Of a stretch of 64,000 nt of DNA, positions 1-8,541 are shown piece after piece (within the stretch, counting starts at the first letter, position 1; each line of letters opens with the position of its first letter). Location of the stretch: positions 62,001 to 126,000 of the forward strand of contig NZ_CP131914.1 in assembly GCF_040529045.1 (NCBI RefSeq), in the 5' to 3' direction. The DNA comes from Xanthomonas indica (GTDB lineage: Bacteria > Pseudomonadota > Gammaproteobacteria > Xanthomonadales > Xanthomonadaceae). The translations under genes and the position numbers were made by a program. The notes beneath the pieces were generated by a model, which worked only from the letters and a program-made list of their open reading frames with translations, had not been told where the DNA came from and searched no databases.

Positions 1-135
1 AGTTGCCGGCTCATGCCCATGCCTCCCGGCCTGCCGTCGTTGCCGTTGTCGATCCACCCATGCCTGCCACCCTCCACGGTTGCGTCCAGGTTCCTGCGCC
101 GCGGCGGGGGCCGGGCGCAGCGCGATTGTGCACGC

Positions 136-164
136 GCCGCCGCGGCCCGAACCGGGCCGGCGGC
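136..164 (-). terminator. Possible hairpin terminator after glpD
   Basis: A GC-rich inverted repeat (left arm about 136-149, right arm about 152-164) lies just past the glpD stop codon. No T-run follows on the minus strand, so a role in termination is only inferred. The rest of bases 1-135 shows no gene that I can support. Confidence 0.3.
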
Positions 165-174
165 AGCGTTTTGA

Positions 175-1689
175 TCATGCCGGTGCCGCGGCCAGGGTGG
201 CCGGCGCCTGTTGCAGGTAGGCGACCAGGCGCTCGCGGCCGGCGGCGTCCACGCGCAGGCCGAGCTTGCTGCGGCGCCACAGCAGGTCGTCGGCCTCCAC
301 CACCCACTCGTGCTGGCGCAGGTAGTCGACCTCGGCCTGGTACAGGTCGGCGCCGAAATGCTGGCCCAGGTCCTGCAGCGAGCTCGCCTCGCCCAGCAGC
401 GTGTCCGCGCGGGTACCGTAGTTGCGCGCCAGCCGCTGCGCGGTGGCCTCGGCCAGCCACGGCCGTGCCGCGCGCAGTTCGCGCGCCAACGCGGCGATGT
501 CGTTGCGTTCGCCGCCGGGCAGCGGCGCGCCATGCGCCGTCCAGGCCGGCACCTTGCGCCCGGCGTGTGCGGTCAACCGGTCCACCGCCTCTTCGGCCAG
601 CTTGCGGTAGGTGGTGAGCTTGCCGCCGAACACATTGAGCAGGGCCGCGCCGTCGCGCGCGTCCAGTTCCAGCAGGTAGTCGCGGGTCACCTCGGCGGCG
701 TTGTCCTCCTCGTCGTCGAGCAGCGGGCGCACGCCGCTGTAGCTCCACACCACGTCGTCCGGGGCGATCTGCTTGCGGAAATAGCGGTTGGCCGCCTCGC
801 ACAGATAGCGCGTCTCCTCGCCGTCGATGCGCGGCGCGGCCGGATCGGCACGGTAGTCCACGTCGGTGGTGCCGATCAGGGTGTAGTCCTGCTCGTAGGG
901 AATGGCGAAGACGATGCGCCGGTCCGGCTGCTGGAAGATGTAGGCGTGGTCGTGCTCGAACAGCCGCGGCACCACGATGTGGCTGCCCTTGACCAGCCGC
1001 AGCGCGTGGTCGTGACCGACATGCGCCACCTCGTCCAGGAACTGCACCGCCCACGGCCCGGCGGCATTGACCAGCGACCGCGCGCGCAGTTCCTCGCGGC
1101 GGCCGTCGGCGTGCTGCAACTGCACCTGCCACAGGCCATCCACGCGGCGCGCGCCGACGCAGCGGGTGCGGGTGAGGATGCGCGCGCCGCGCTGCGCGGC
1201 GTCCATCGCGTTGAGCACCACCAGCCGCGCGTCCTGCACCCAGGCGTCGGAGTAGACGAAGCCGGTGCGGAACTCCTCGCGCAGCGGCGCGCCCACCGGA
1301 TGCGTGCGCAGCGCCAGGCGCCGCGAGCCCGGCAGGGTGCGGCGGCCGCGGCCGAGGTGGTCGTACAGGAACAGGCCGGTGCGGATCATCCACGCCGGGC
1401 GCAGGTGCGGCTGGTGCGGCAGCAGGAAGCGCAGCGGCCAGATGATGTGCGGGGCCAGCCGCAGCAGCACCTCGCGCTCGGCCAGGGCCTTGCCGACCAG
1501 GGCGAACTCGTACTGCTCCAGATAGCGCAGGCCGCCGTGGATCAGCTTGGTACTGGCACTGGAGGTATGCGCGGCCAGGTCGTCGCGCTCGCACAGGCAC
1601 ACCGACAGGCCGCGACCCACCGCATCGCGGGCGATGCCCACGCCGTTGATGCCGCCACCGACCACCAGCACATCGTAGGTCTCACGCAT
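175..1689 (-). CDS. glpD: Aerobic glycerol-3-phosphate dehydrogenase
   Basis: A 504-residue FAD enzyme that oxidises sn-glycerol 3-phosphate to dihydroxyacetone phosphate at the inner membrane and feeds electrons to quinone. The N-terminus carries the dinucleotide-binding motif GGGINGVG (residues 11-18), followed by the family-typical STKLIHGGLRYLEQYEF segment. Length matches the GlpD family. The open frame extends upstream, but the ATG at 1689 is preceded by CGGAG at suitable spacing and starts directly before the FAD fold. It lies downstream of glpR on the same strand, with a GlpR-like operator in the gap, so repression relieved by glycerol 3-phosphate is expected. No glpK or glpF is seen on this side within the window. 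Confidence 0.96.
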   Translation of the reverse strand: MRETYDVLVVGGGINGVGIARDAVGRGLSVCLCERDDLAAHTSSASTKLIHGGLRYLEQYEFALVGKALAEREVLLRLAPHIIWPLRFLLPHQPHLRPAWMIRTGLFLYDHLGRGRRTLPGSRRLALRTHPVGAPLREEFRTGFVYSDAWVQDARLVVLNAMDAAQRGARILTRTRCVGARRVDGLWQVQLQHADGRREELRARSLVNAAGPWAVQFLDEVAHVGHDHALRLVKGSHIVVPRLFEHDHAYIFQQPDRRIVFAIPYEQDYTLIGTTDVDYRADPAAPRIDGEETRYLCEAANRYFRKQIAPDDVVWSYSGVRPLLDDEEDNAAEVTRDYLLELDARDGAALLNVFGGKLTTYRKLAEEAVDRLTAHAGRKVPAWTAHGAPLPGGERNDIAALARELRAARPWLAEATAQRLARNYGTRADTLLGEASSLQDLGQHFGADLYQAEVDYLRQHEWVVEADDLLWRRSKLGLRVDAAGRERLVAYLQQAPATLAAAPA

Positions 1690-1752
1690 AGCCGACTCCG
1701 GAAATGTCGTGTCCGGGCCGGCGGGGGCGCCAGGCACGGCACTGAGGACGAA

Positions 1753-1780
1753 AAGATCGTAAACGAACATTTCCGAACAT
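1753..1780 (-). promoter_or_regulatory. Putative GlpR operator upstream of glpD
   Basis: The stretch aagatcgtaaacgaacat (1753-1770) matches 16 of 18 positions of the E. coli GlpR consensus as I recall it (ATGTTCG-WWAW-CGAACAT). A second CGAACAT half-site follows at 1774-1780, suggesting two overlapping sites. It sits 64-91 bases upstream of the glpD start. The match is seen directly; the function is inferred from the neighbouring glpR gene. Confidence 0.6.
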
Positions 1781-1848
1781 ATCACGCTGCAGTGCAGCGT
1801 GGCGTCGACGGTGCCGTAGAAATACGGCAGGAGTGCTATATGGCTTAT

Positions 1849-1872
1849 ACGTCAGACAGTACGTCAGACAGC
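1849..1872. repeat. Tandem 12-bp direct repeat, glpR-glpD gap
   Basis: Two adjacent 12-base units, acgtcagacagt (1849-1860) and acgtcagacagc (1861-1872), lie upstream of the GlpR-like operator. A small hairpin (GCCGTA-GAAA-TACGGC, 1813-1828) lies between them and the operator. They could be a regulator site for glpD, but no known consensus is matched. The remainder of the 301-base gap (1690-1990) holds nothing else that I recognise. Confidence 0.4.
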
Positions 1873-1990
1873 AGAACGCCAGAGCGGCGCCGGCGCGGCG
1901 TGCCAAACGCGCCACGTCACGCAACATTAACGAAACAATCCGAACAAAGGCGCCAGCCTGTACCCGGGTGCGGATCCAGGCCGGAACGGC

Positions 1991-2830
1991 TCAGTCCGCA
2001 GGTGCGTCCAGCCGCGCGGCCGCATCGGCGGCAGCCCCGTCGGCGACGAACACCCGGGTGCCGGCCGCGTCCAGCACCGCGGCCAGCTCGGCCGGCGGCG
2101 CGCGGTCGGTGAACCAGGCGTGCACCCGCCCGATCGGCCCCAGCCGCACCATCGCGTTGCGGCCGAGCTTGCTGTGGTCGGCGGCCAGGAACACCTGCCG
2201 CGAGTGCTCGATGATCGCCTGCGCCACCCGCACCTCATGGAAGTCGAAATCCAGCAGGGTGCCATCGGGGTCGATGCCGGAAATGCCGATCACGCCGAAG
2301 TCCACCTTGAACTGGCGGATCAGCTCGATGGTGGCCTCGCCGGTGACGCCCTGGTCGCGGCCGCGCACGCGCCCGCCGGCCACCATCACCTCGAAGCTGG
2401 GATTGGCGCTCATCATCACCGCGACGTTGAGGTTGTTGGTGATCACGCGCAGGCCGCTGTGGCCCATCAGCGCGCGCGCCACGTCCTCGTTGGTGGTGCC
2501 GATGTTGATGAACAGCGAGGCGTCGTCGGGTATGTGCTGCGCCAGCAGCGTGGCGATGCGCCGCTTCTCCTGCGCCTGCAGCGACTTGCGCGCCGCATAG
2601 GCCAGGTTCTCCACGCTCGAGGGCAGGCTCACCCCGCCATGGTAGCGGCGCAGCACGCCGGCCTCGCACAGCAGGGTCAGGTCGCGGCGGATGGTCTGCG
2701 GCGTGACCTCGAAACGCGCCGCCAGCCCTTCCACCTCGGCATAGCCCTGCTGGCGCACCAGCGCCACCAGTTGCTCCTGGCGCGGATTGAGCGCAGAGAC
2801 TGCGTTCGGCTTGGGAATCGGATGGTCCAT
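1991..2830 (-). CDS. glpR: DeoR-family glycerol-3-phosphate regulon repressor
   Basis: A 279-residue DeoR-type regulator. The N-terminal winged helix-turn-helix (about residues 30-55, with ARFEVTPQTIRRDLTLL) is followed by the sugar-phosphate sensing domain containing the family sequence INIGTTNEDVARAL. Length is typical for GlpR (about 250-280). The start at 2830 (MDHPIPK) was chosen because the upstream extension is arginine-rich and lacks family similarity. It is transcribed towards glpD, and the operator found before glpD makes GlpR a better call than another DeoR paralogue. It likely binds glycerol 3-phosphate as inducer. Confidence 0.9.
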   Translation of the reverse strand: MDHPIPKPNAVSALNPRQEQLVALVRQQGYAEVEGLAARFEVTPQTIRRDLTLLCEAGVLRRYHGGVSLPSSVENLAYAARKSLQAQEKRRIATLLAQHIPDDASLFINIGTTNEDVARALMGHSGLRVITNNLNVAVMMSANPSFEVMVAGGRVRGRDQGVTGEATIELIRQFKVDFGVIGISGIDPDGTLLDFDFHEVRVAQAIIEHSRQVFLAADHSKLGRNAMVRLGPIGRVHAWFTDRAPPAELAAVLDAAGTRVFVADGAAADAAARLDAPAD

Positions 2831-2990
2831 GCGCCGATGATGGCGCATGCGTCGGTGGATGCAACCGCAGCGCGTGCACACCCTCGGTGAACCGCAGCCA
2901 TGGCCCGGGGTTGCGCGGTCTACGCACTGATGCGGACCAGCGCCTAGACTAGCGCCCCTCGCCGGGCCTGCCGGCACTCCCGCACCGATC

Positions 2991-3464
2991 ATGCTCAACA
3001 ACGACATCCTGCGCTCCATCCGCTACATGCTCGACCTGAGCGACCAGAAGATCGTCGATCTGGCGCACCTCGCCGATCCCGCGTTCGCGATCGACAAGGC
3101 GCAGATCCCGGCGTGGCTGAAGAAGGAGGACGAGGACGGCTTCGTCGAATGCAGCGACGCGGTGCTCGCACACGTGCTGGACGGGCTGGTGTTCCACTAC
3201 CGCGGCCGCGACGACAGCCTGCCGCCGCGCCCGGTGGAAGCGCGTGTCACCAACAACGTGGTGCTGAAGAAGCTGCGCGTGGCGTTCCAGCTCAAGGACG
3301 TGGACATGCACCAGATCTTCGACGCGGCCGGTTTCCCGGTGTCCAAGCCGGAGCTGTCGGCGCTGTTCCGGCAGCCGGAGCACAAGAATTTCCGCCTGTG
3401 CGGCGACCAGTTGCTGCGCAACTTCCTCAAGGGCCTGACCCTGCGCGTGCGCGGCGCCGGCTGA
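2991..3464 (+). CDS. YehS-like DUF1456 protein
   Basis: A 157-residue soluble protein with two copies of the DUF1456 unit: one beginning at NNDILRSIRYMLDLSD (residues 3-18) and one beginning at TNNVVLKKLRVAFQL in the second half. This two-repeat layout and length match E. coli YehS. No biochemical function is established for the family. It is transcribed divergently from glpR and is followed by an unrelated HDOD gene on the same strand after 157 bases. Confidence 0.9.
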   Translation: MLNNDILRSIRYMLDLSDQKIVDLAHLADPAFAIDKAQIPAWLKKEDEDGFVECSDAVLAHVLDGLVFHYRGRDDSLPPRPVEARVTNNVVLKKLRVAFQLKDVDMHQIFDAAGFPVSKPELSALFRQPEHKNFRLCGDQLLRNFLKGLTLRVRGAG

Positions 3465-3621
3465 GCCGCACGCATCGCGGCACCAGGGCGCGGCCGTCGC
3501 CGCGAGGCCGGTTTTCCACACGCCGGCCATCGCGAATCGGTAGGATGCGCGCAGTCCGCCACCGTGGCGGCGCGGCCGGCTGCCGGCCCTGCCCGCCTCC
3601 CGTTCCGTTCCGAGGGTCCCC

Positions 3622-4440
3622 ATGAAGCTAGAGGCGCTGTTCGACCAGTTGCACACCCTGCCGACCATTCCCCAGGTGGCGCAGGACCTGATCCTGCAGT
3701 TCGATGCGCCGGGCACCAGCCTGGACGCGGTGGCGCGCAACATCGAACGGGACCCGGTGATCGCGGCCAAGGTGCTGCGGCTGGCCAATTCGGCGCGCTT
3801 CCGCGGCGCGCGCGATTCCACCACGGTGGAAGACGCAGCGCTACGCCTGGGCTTCAACACCTTGCGCACCCTGGTGCTGGCCTCCTCGGTGACCGGCGCC
3901 TTCCATGCGCCGGCGCATTTCGACCTGCGCGCGTTCTGGCTGCACAGCTTCGAAGTGGCCGGCGTGTGCCGGCTGCTGGCGCGGCAGAAAGGCCTGGACG
4001 CGGAGACCGCGTTCACCTGCGGCATGATGCACAACATCGGCGAACTACTGATCCAGACCGGCGCGCCCGACTACGCCGCGCAACTGCACCCGGACGCCTC
4101 GTCCAGCGGCCGCGCCGCCGACGAGACCGTGCAACTGGGCTTCGGCTACCCGGAAGTGGGCGCCGAGCTGGCGCGGCGCTGGCACCTGCCGCAGGTGATC
4201 CAGACCGCCATCGCCTTCCAGGCGCGGCCGCTGCAGGCGCCGGAAGGCGAGCCGATGCCGAAGGTCGTCGCCCAGGCCGCCTTGGTTGCCGACGCGCTGG
4301 AACGCCATGGCGGCGCCAACGAGCAGGCACGGCAGGCGGTGACCGGCCCGCTGATGGACGACGTGGACCTGGACGCCCTGTTCGCCGCGCTGCCCGACGT
4401 GATCGAGGCCGATCGCGCCTTTACCGAGATGCTCAAGTAA
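3622..4440 (+). CDS. HDOD domain protein
   Basis: A 272-residue protein made essentially of one HDOD domain, the HD-related domain used in bacterial signalling. The start gives the characteristic LHTLPTIPQVAQDLI, then NIERDPVIAAKVLRLANSA, and later HNIGELLIQ. The strict metal-binding HD pair is not evident, as expected for HDOD, so it is probably a protein-interaction or output domain rather than a phosphohydrolase. No fused receiver or EAL domain is present. It stands alone, followed by the convergent xthA gene. Confidence 0.88.
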   Translation: MKLEALFDQLHTLPTIPQVAQDLILQFDAPGTSLDAVARNIERDPVIAAKVLRLANSARFRGARDSTTVEDAALRLGFNTLRTLVLASSVTGAFHAPAHFDLRAFWLHSFEVAGVCRLLARQKGLDAETAFTCGMMHNIGELLIQTGAPDYAAQLHPDASSSGRAADETVQLGFGYPEVGAELARRWHLPQVIQTAIAFQARPLQAPEGEPMPKVVAQAALVADALERHGGANEQARQAVTGPLMDDVDLDALFAALPDVIEADRAFTEMLK

Positions 4441-4513
4441 GGGAAGACATACGCCGCGTCGGCCACGCCGCGCGGCGGTAGCCAGGGGATCGGCACCCTC
4501 CCCGCTTCGCCGC

Positions 4514-4558
4514 CCCCTCATCCGGCGCTACGCGCCACCTTCTCCCGGTGGGAGAAGG
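4514..4558. repeat. Palindromic repeat (CTTCTCCC family), copy 1
   Basis: The element starts cccctcatccgg and ends in the stem-loop ccttctcccggtgggagaagg (arms 4538-4546 and 4550-4558). Related copies occur at 23146-23186, 36372-36415 and 36467-36507. This copy supplies the stop codon and last codons of xthA on the minus strand and may serve as a bidirectional terminator between the HDOD gene and xthA. Confidence 0.75.
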
Positions 4559-5694
4559 GGTGGTTTGCGGCGCTTGGTGCCGCGCGTGGGCTTCGGCGGC
4601 GCCTCGGTCGCAGCACGCGGCTTGCGCGCTTTTGGTGTCTGCGCTTTTGGTGTCTGCGCTTTCGGCGTTGTCGCTTTCGTCGCCTTCGTTGCGCGTGTCG
4701 TCTTTGTTGCCTGCTTTGGCGTCGACGATGTCGCCGCGGCGCTGGCCGTCGTCTTGCGCTTGGCCCGCGTTGCGGCCTTCTCCGCCAACGCCGTCGCGCC
4801 AGATGCGGCGGTGCGTGGGGTCTTCTTCGCCTTGCTGCCCTTGGGCTTGCCTCCGGCGCTCCGGTCACCGCGCTTCGGCTTGGCCGACGCCGCGGTGGCA
4901 ACGCGGGCCGACGATGCGCCAACGGCGACCCAGGTCGGCGCATGGTCGCTGGCATGCGGCAGGTCGCGCACCCAGCGGTCCACGCCGGCATCGCGCAGGC
5001 GCGCGGCCAGCGGCGGATTCAGCAGCATGTGGTCGATGCGCAGCCCGGCATCGCGCTGCCAGTGCTGGCGGAAATAATCCCAGAACGTGTACACGCGACG
5101 CTCGCCGTGCACCTGGCGCAGGCTGTCGGTCCAGCCCTGCGCCAGCAGCTCGGCATAGGCCTGGCGGCTTTCCGGCTGCAGCAGCGCATCGCGCCGCCAC
5201 GAGGCCGGGTTGTAGATGTCCGCATCGGTGGGCACCACGTTGAAGTCGCCGATCAGCGCCACCGGATGCGGCAACGCCACCAGCTGCTGCGCATGCCGCT
5301 GCAGGCGCGCGAACCAGTCCAGCTTGTAGTCGAACTTCGGCCCCGGGCGCGGGTTGCCGTTGGGCAGGTACAGGCAGCCGACCAGCACCCCGTGCGCCAT
5401 CGCCTCGATGTAGCGGCTCTGGGTGTCGCGCGGGTCGCCAGGCAGGCCGCGCCGGCTCTCGACCGGATCGCAACCCTTGGCCAGCAACGCCACGCCATTC
5501 CAGCTCGACTGTCCCATCCACACCGCGCCGTAGCCGGCGGCATGCAACTCGGCCAGCGGGAAGCCCGCATCCACGCTCTTGAGCTCCTGCAGCCCGACGA
5601 TGTCCGGCGCTTCGCGCTGCAGCCACTGCAGCAGCTGCGGCAAGCGGCTGCGGATGCCGTTGACGTTGTAGGTGGCGATCTTGAGCGTCTTCAT
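4528..5694 (-). CDS. xthA: Exodeoxyribonuclease III with lysine-rich C-terminal tail
   Basis: A 388-residue AP endonuclease/3'-5' exonuclease for base-excision repair. The catalytic core (residues 1-258) is complete: YNVNG near residue 10, QEL with the metal-binding Glu37, YLPNGN, GDFNV, and the terminal DHAP histidine motif. Exonuclease III normally stops there (about 260 residues). Here a further 130 residues follow, rich in Lys, Ala, Thr and Pro, with short repeats such as KAQTPKAQTPKARKP. The tail is low-complexity and basic and might bind DNA. The last residues (LLPPGEGGA) and the stop codon come from a dispersed palindromic repeat. The start ATG at 5694 gives the family N-terminus exactly. 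Confidence 0.93.
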   Translation of the reverse strand: MKTLKIATYNVNGIRSRLPQLLQWLQREAPDIVGLQELKSVDAGFPLAELHAAGYGAVWMGQSSWNGVALLAKGCDPVESRRGLPGDPRDTQSRYIEAMAHGVLVGCLYLPNGNPRPGPKFDYKLDWFARLQRHAQQLVALPHPVALIGDFNVVPTDADIYNPASWRRDALLQPESRQAYAELLAQGWTDSLRQVHGERRVYTFWDYFRQHWQRDAGLRIDHMLLNPPLAARLRDAGVDRWVRDLPHASDHAPTWVAVGASSARVATAASAKPKRGDRSAGGKPKGSKAKKTPRTAASGATALAEKAATRAKRKTTASAAATSSTPKQATKTTRATKATKATTPKAQTPKAQTPKARKPRAATEAPPKPTRGTKRRKPPLLPPGEGGA

Positions 5695-5768
5695 CCGGCG
5701 CGCCTGCAGAACCTGCCATCACCTTGGCGCCGCTACCCTCGTCGCATCGTGAAAACGGGAGCCGCCGC

Positions 5769-5975
5769 ATGACCCCGCTCGACAAACCCTTGCGCCGCGA
5801 ACTGGAAATCGACGGCGTGCACTACACCCTGACCGTGGACCCGGACGGCCTGAAGCTGACCGAGAAGGGCCGACGCAAGGGCCTGGAACTGCGCTGGAGC
5901 GCCCTGGTCAGCGGCGACGCCGCATTGGCCACCGCCTTGCAGGCCTCGCTGGTCGATCGCCCCGGCAAACGCTGA
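5769..5975 (+). CDS. Small conserved hypothetical protein (68 aa)
   Basis: A 68-residue acidic/basic mixed protein beginning MTPLDKPLRRELEIDG, with the pattern YTLTVDPDGLKLTEKGRRKGLELRW. No signal peptide or membrane segment. The ATG at 5769 is preceded by GGGAGC. It is transcribed divergently from xthA. I do not recognise a named family; the regular beta-like pattern and good start suggest a real gene. Confidence 0.65.
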   Translation: MTPLDKPLRRELEIDGVHYTLTVDPDGLKLTEKGRRKGLELRWSALVSGDAALATALQASLVDRPGKR

Positions 5976-6073
5976 GCGCGGGCACGGCGGGCGGCTTGGC
6001 GGCGGCACGCCGGCGGACGTGGCCGCCGATGGTGCTATCGTCGCGCCATCGGCAACCAGCAGGGAGCGGACGG

Positions 6074-6568
6074 ATGCACAGGCGCAACGATGTTGTGGTC
6101 GAAAACGGACAGATGCGCCCCCGGCATGCGCGATGGCTCGTGATCCCACTGCTGCTTGCCTTGCCGTCGCTAGCGGCCTACGCCGCGCCGAGTACGCCAG
6201 ACAGCCTGCGCGTGTCCAGCACCAACACCTACGCCGCAGGCACGCCCGAGTGGCGGCAAGTGCGCGACTGGCTGGCGCAGCACCGTACGCGCAGCGACGG
6301 CGCGCGCATGGGCAATCTCGACCAGCTCGGTCCCATCGTCCTGAGCTACGCGCGAGCGCTGCCGCCCGCCAGCGAGCGGCTTCCCGCGCCCGTGCCACTG
6401 CCGGCCAACGGCGCGACCAGCGACAGCATCGCCATTACCAGTTGCTCAGACAACGTGCGCCAGTCGTGGCGCTACGGCGTCGAGGCACGCCCTGAGGGTG
6501 CGTGGGTCCTGACGTCGTTTGCTACCTCGCAAGCTGAGGATTGCAAGCAGGCCGATAGCACGCACTGA
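6074..6568 (+). CDS. Secreted hypothetical protein
   Basis: A 164-residue protein. A hydrophobic segment (WLVIPLLLALPSLAAYAAP) after a basic stretch looks like a signal peptide cleaved near AYA-AP. The mature part has two cysteines (TSCSD and EDCKQ) that could pair in the periplasm. The ATG at 6074 has AGGGAGCGG upstream; an internal ATG at 6113 would give a more compact signal peptide and is a real alternative. No domain family recognised. Confidence 0.6.
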   Translation: MHRRNDVVVENGQMRPRHARWLVIPLLLALPSLAAYAAPSTPDSLRVSSTNTYAAGTPEWRQVRDWLAQHRTRSDGARMGNLDQLGPIVLSYARALPPASERLPAPVPLPANGATSDSIAITSCSDNVRQSWRYGVEARPEGAWVLTSFATSQAEDCKQADSTH

Positions 6569-6657
6569 CGCTGCAGTCGCCATCGCGGCGTATGCCAGGC
6601 TCCGCGTCGCATCGCCGTTCGCCCTTGCTACGCCTCGGCACGACACACGTTTGCCCT

Positions 6658-6724
6658 GTAGGAGCGGCTTCAGCCGCGACCGGCTGCCCCGGTAACGCCT
6701 CGTCGCGGCTGAAGCCGCTCCTAC
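6658..6724. repeat. REP-type inverted pair (GTAGGAGCGGCTTCAGCC)
   Basis: Two inverted copies of a 23-base unit beginning gtaggagcggcttcagcc (6658-6680) and ending gaagccgctcctac (6702-6724) form a long stem with an internal palindrome. This is a common dispersed element of Xanthomonas intergenic DNA. The rest of the 354-base gap (6569-6922) holds nothing I can assign. Confidence 0.85.
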
Positions 6725-6922
6725 GCGTGCGCCTCGTCGTGCTGTTTGGAACCCCTTTTCAGCCGCCACGAACGACAGCATCGCGCCCCTCGGTGTCACG
6801 CATCCGTGGGCGGAAGCACCACAGCCGCCGCCTATCTGACGCGACGCTCCTGATGCTCGCGCACCGCTGGCGCGTCGCATCGGCTGGCACCCACCGTGGC
6901 GGCTGGCGCCAGCCGAACGCCC

Positions 6923-7312
6923 TCACTGCACCGCGCAGAACGTGGTGTAGTGATCGGCCGAGTAGTAGCGCTGCGCGATCGTCGACTTGGCCTTGCCGTC
7001 GGTGGCCAGGAACACCAGGCGATAGGTGCCGGCCGCGCCGCCCGGATCGCGCCGCGCCTTGCCTTCGTAGTAGGTCTGTCCCTTGCCGGCTTTCGGCAGG
7101 CGCCCTTCGGCATTGCCGAACACCTGCACGTCCACCTGGGTGGAACCGCAGGCGGCGATCGGGTTGGCCATGGTGATGCAGTACGCCATGTCGCGCGCGG
7201 CATCGCGCACGTAGGCCGGCAGTGCGCTGCAGGCGGGCGGCGCCTTTTGCGCCTGCGCCTGCGTGGACGCCAGCAGCGCGGCGAGCAGGGCATAGGAAAT
7301 CGGACGATGCAT
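6923..7312 (-). CDS. Secreted hypothetical protein
   Basis: A 129-residue protein with a clear Sec signal peptide (MHRPISYALLAALLASTQAQAQ). The mature part contains several cysteines (ACSAL, YCITM, AACGS, TFCAV), consistent with disulphide-bonded periplasmic localisation, and the motif TYYEGKARRDPGGAAGTYRLVF. The start at 7312 was chosen over 7318 because AAGGAG lies 7 bases before it but only 1 base before 7318. No family function known to me. Convergent with the upstream plus-strand gene, with the REP pair between. Confidence 0.7.
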   Translation of the reverse strand: MHRPISYALLAALLASTQAQAQKAPPACSALPAYVRDAARDMAYCITMANPIAACGSTQVDVQVFGNAEGRLPKAGKGQTYYEGKARRDPGGAAGTYRLVFLATDGKAKSTIAQRYYSADHYTTFCAVQ

Positions 7313-7656
7313 GGACATGCTCCTTGGAAGTGGTCGGGATGGCCCCCACGGCGAACGGCGCCGCGGCGGACGCAGCCACAATGCGCAAGCGTCACCGCCA
7401 CGCCCATCGGGCGCTGGCTGATCTGCGGAAGATGCAATTCCCCGGTGCGGCATGGATCTGAAACACCTGCGAAGGCACGACGTGAGCGCAAGCACGGCAT
7501 CGGGATCGGGAAGGCGGAAACGGCGTGACGCCTGATGCGCTCACGCGACACGCCATGGACGAGGTGGCGGTGTGATGCCGAAGACGCAGGCCTCGGCTAC
7601 CATCGCCGCGGCCACGCCAGCGCGCGCGCCGACCGTCTCCCCAGCCGCCACCGCCC
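7313..7656. other. Gap between secreted protein and plsC-like gene
   Basis: Divergent intergenic stretch of 344 bases that must hold promoters for both neighbours. I see no repeat, hairpin or small gene that can be supported. Confidence 0.4.
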
Positions 7657-8490
7657 ATGCCCGACGCCGCTTCGCCCCGCCCCGCCGCAGCCCCCCTCGT
7701 CGGCCGCCTGCGCACCGTCGTCCGCGTGGCCATCTGCCTGGTCGCCAGCGTGCTGCTGATCCCGCCGCAGTGGCTGTTGATGCGCCTCACCTACGGCCGC
7801 GGCGCGTTCGTGCTGCCGCGGCTGTGGTTCGGTTGCCTGCGGCGCGCCCTGGGCATCCGCGTCGAGGTAGTGGGCGTGCCGCGCGAGGCGGGCGGCACGC
7901 TGTTCGTCGGCAACCACATCTCCCACTTCGACATCGTGGTGCTGGGCAGTCTGCTGCGCGCACGCTTCATCGCCAAGAACGACATGGAGCGCTGGCCGGG
8001 CATGCGCCACATCGGCGCGCTGGCGCAGACCGTGTTCATCAGCCGGCGCCGCCAGGATGCCGCTGCGGTGGCGGCCGCGGTCGCCGCGCAACTGCGCCCG
8101 GATCACGACGTGGTGCTGTTCGCCGAAGGCACCACTTCCTCCGGCGAACGGGTGGCGCCGTTCAAGTCCAGCCTGTTCTCCCTGTTCCTCAGTGCCGAAC
8201 CCGGCGCGCGGCACTGGACGCTGCAGCCGTTCACGCTGGAGTTGCGCAGCGTCGACGGGCAGCCGCTGGCGCAGAGCGGCGATCGCGATGCCTACGCCTT
8301 CTACGGCGAGATGCAGGCCGGCGCGCACGTCGCGCACTTTCTGCGCCTGTCCGGTGCGGTGGTCAGGGTGACCTTCCACGCTCCGATCGCGGTGGCGCCG
8401 GGCAGCGACCGCAAGGCGCTGGCTGCGCAGTTGCATGGCATCGTGGCCTCGGCACTGCCTGCCGCGCCGGCGGACGCCGCTGCGGCCTAG
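7657..8490 (+). CDS. 1-acyl-glycerol-3-phosphate acyltransferase family protein
   Basis: A 277-residue PlsC-domain membrane acyltransferase that probably transfers an acyl chain to a lyso-phospholipid or a related lipid. A hydrophobic anchor lies at about residues 22-40. The catalytic NHxxxxD box is NHISHFD (86-92) and the substrate-binding EGT motif is FAEGTTSSG (from about 155). The usual EGTR arginine is replaced by Thr, as seen in some lyso-ornithine lipid acyltransferases (OlsA-like), so the exact substrate is open. Start ATG at 7657. Confidence 0.88.
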   Translation: MPDAASPRPAAAPLVGRLRTVVRVAICLVASVLLIPPQWLLMRLTYGRGAFVLPRLWFGCLRRALGIRVEVVGVPREAGGTLFVGNHISHFDIVVLGSLLRARFIAKNDMERWPGMRHIGALAQTVFISRRRQDAAAVAAAVAAQLRPDHDVVLFAEGTTSSGERVAPFKSSLFSLFLSAEPGARHWTLQPFTLELRSVDGQPLAQSGDRDAYAFYGEMQAGAHVAHFLRLSGAVVRVTFHAPIAVAPGSDRKALAAQLHGIVASALPAAPADAAAA

Positions 8491-8541
8491 ACCAGGGCGG
8501 CGCAAGAATGGGCGCGCGCCCGGGCAACGCCCACTGGCGCG

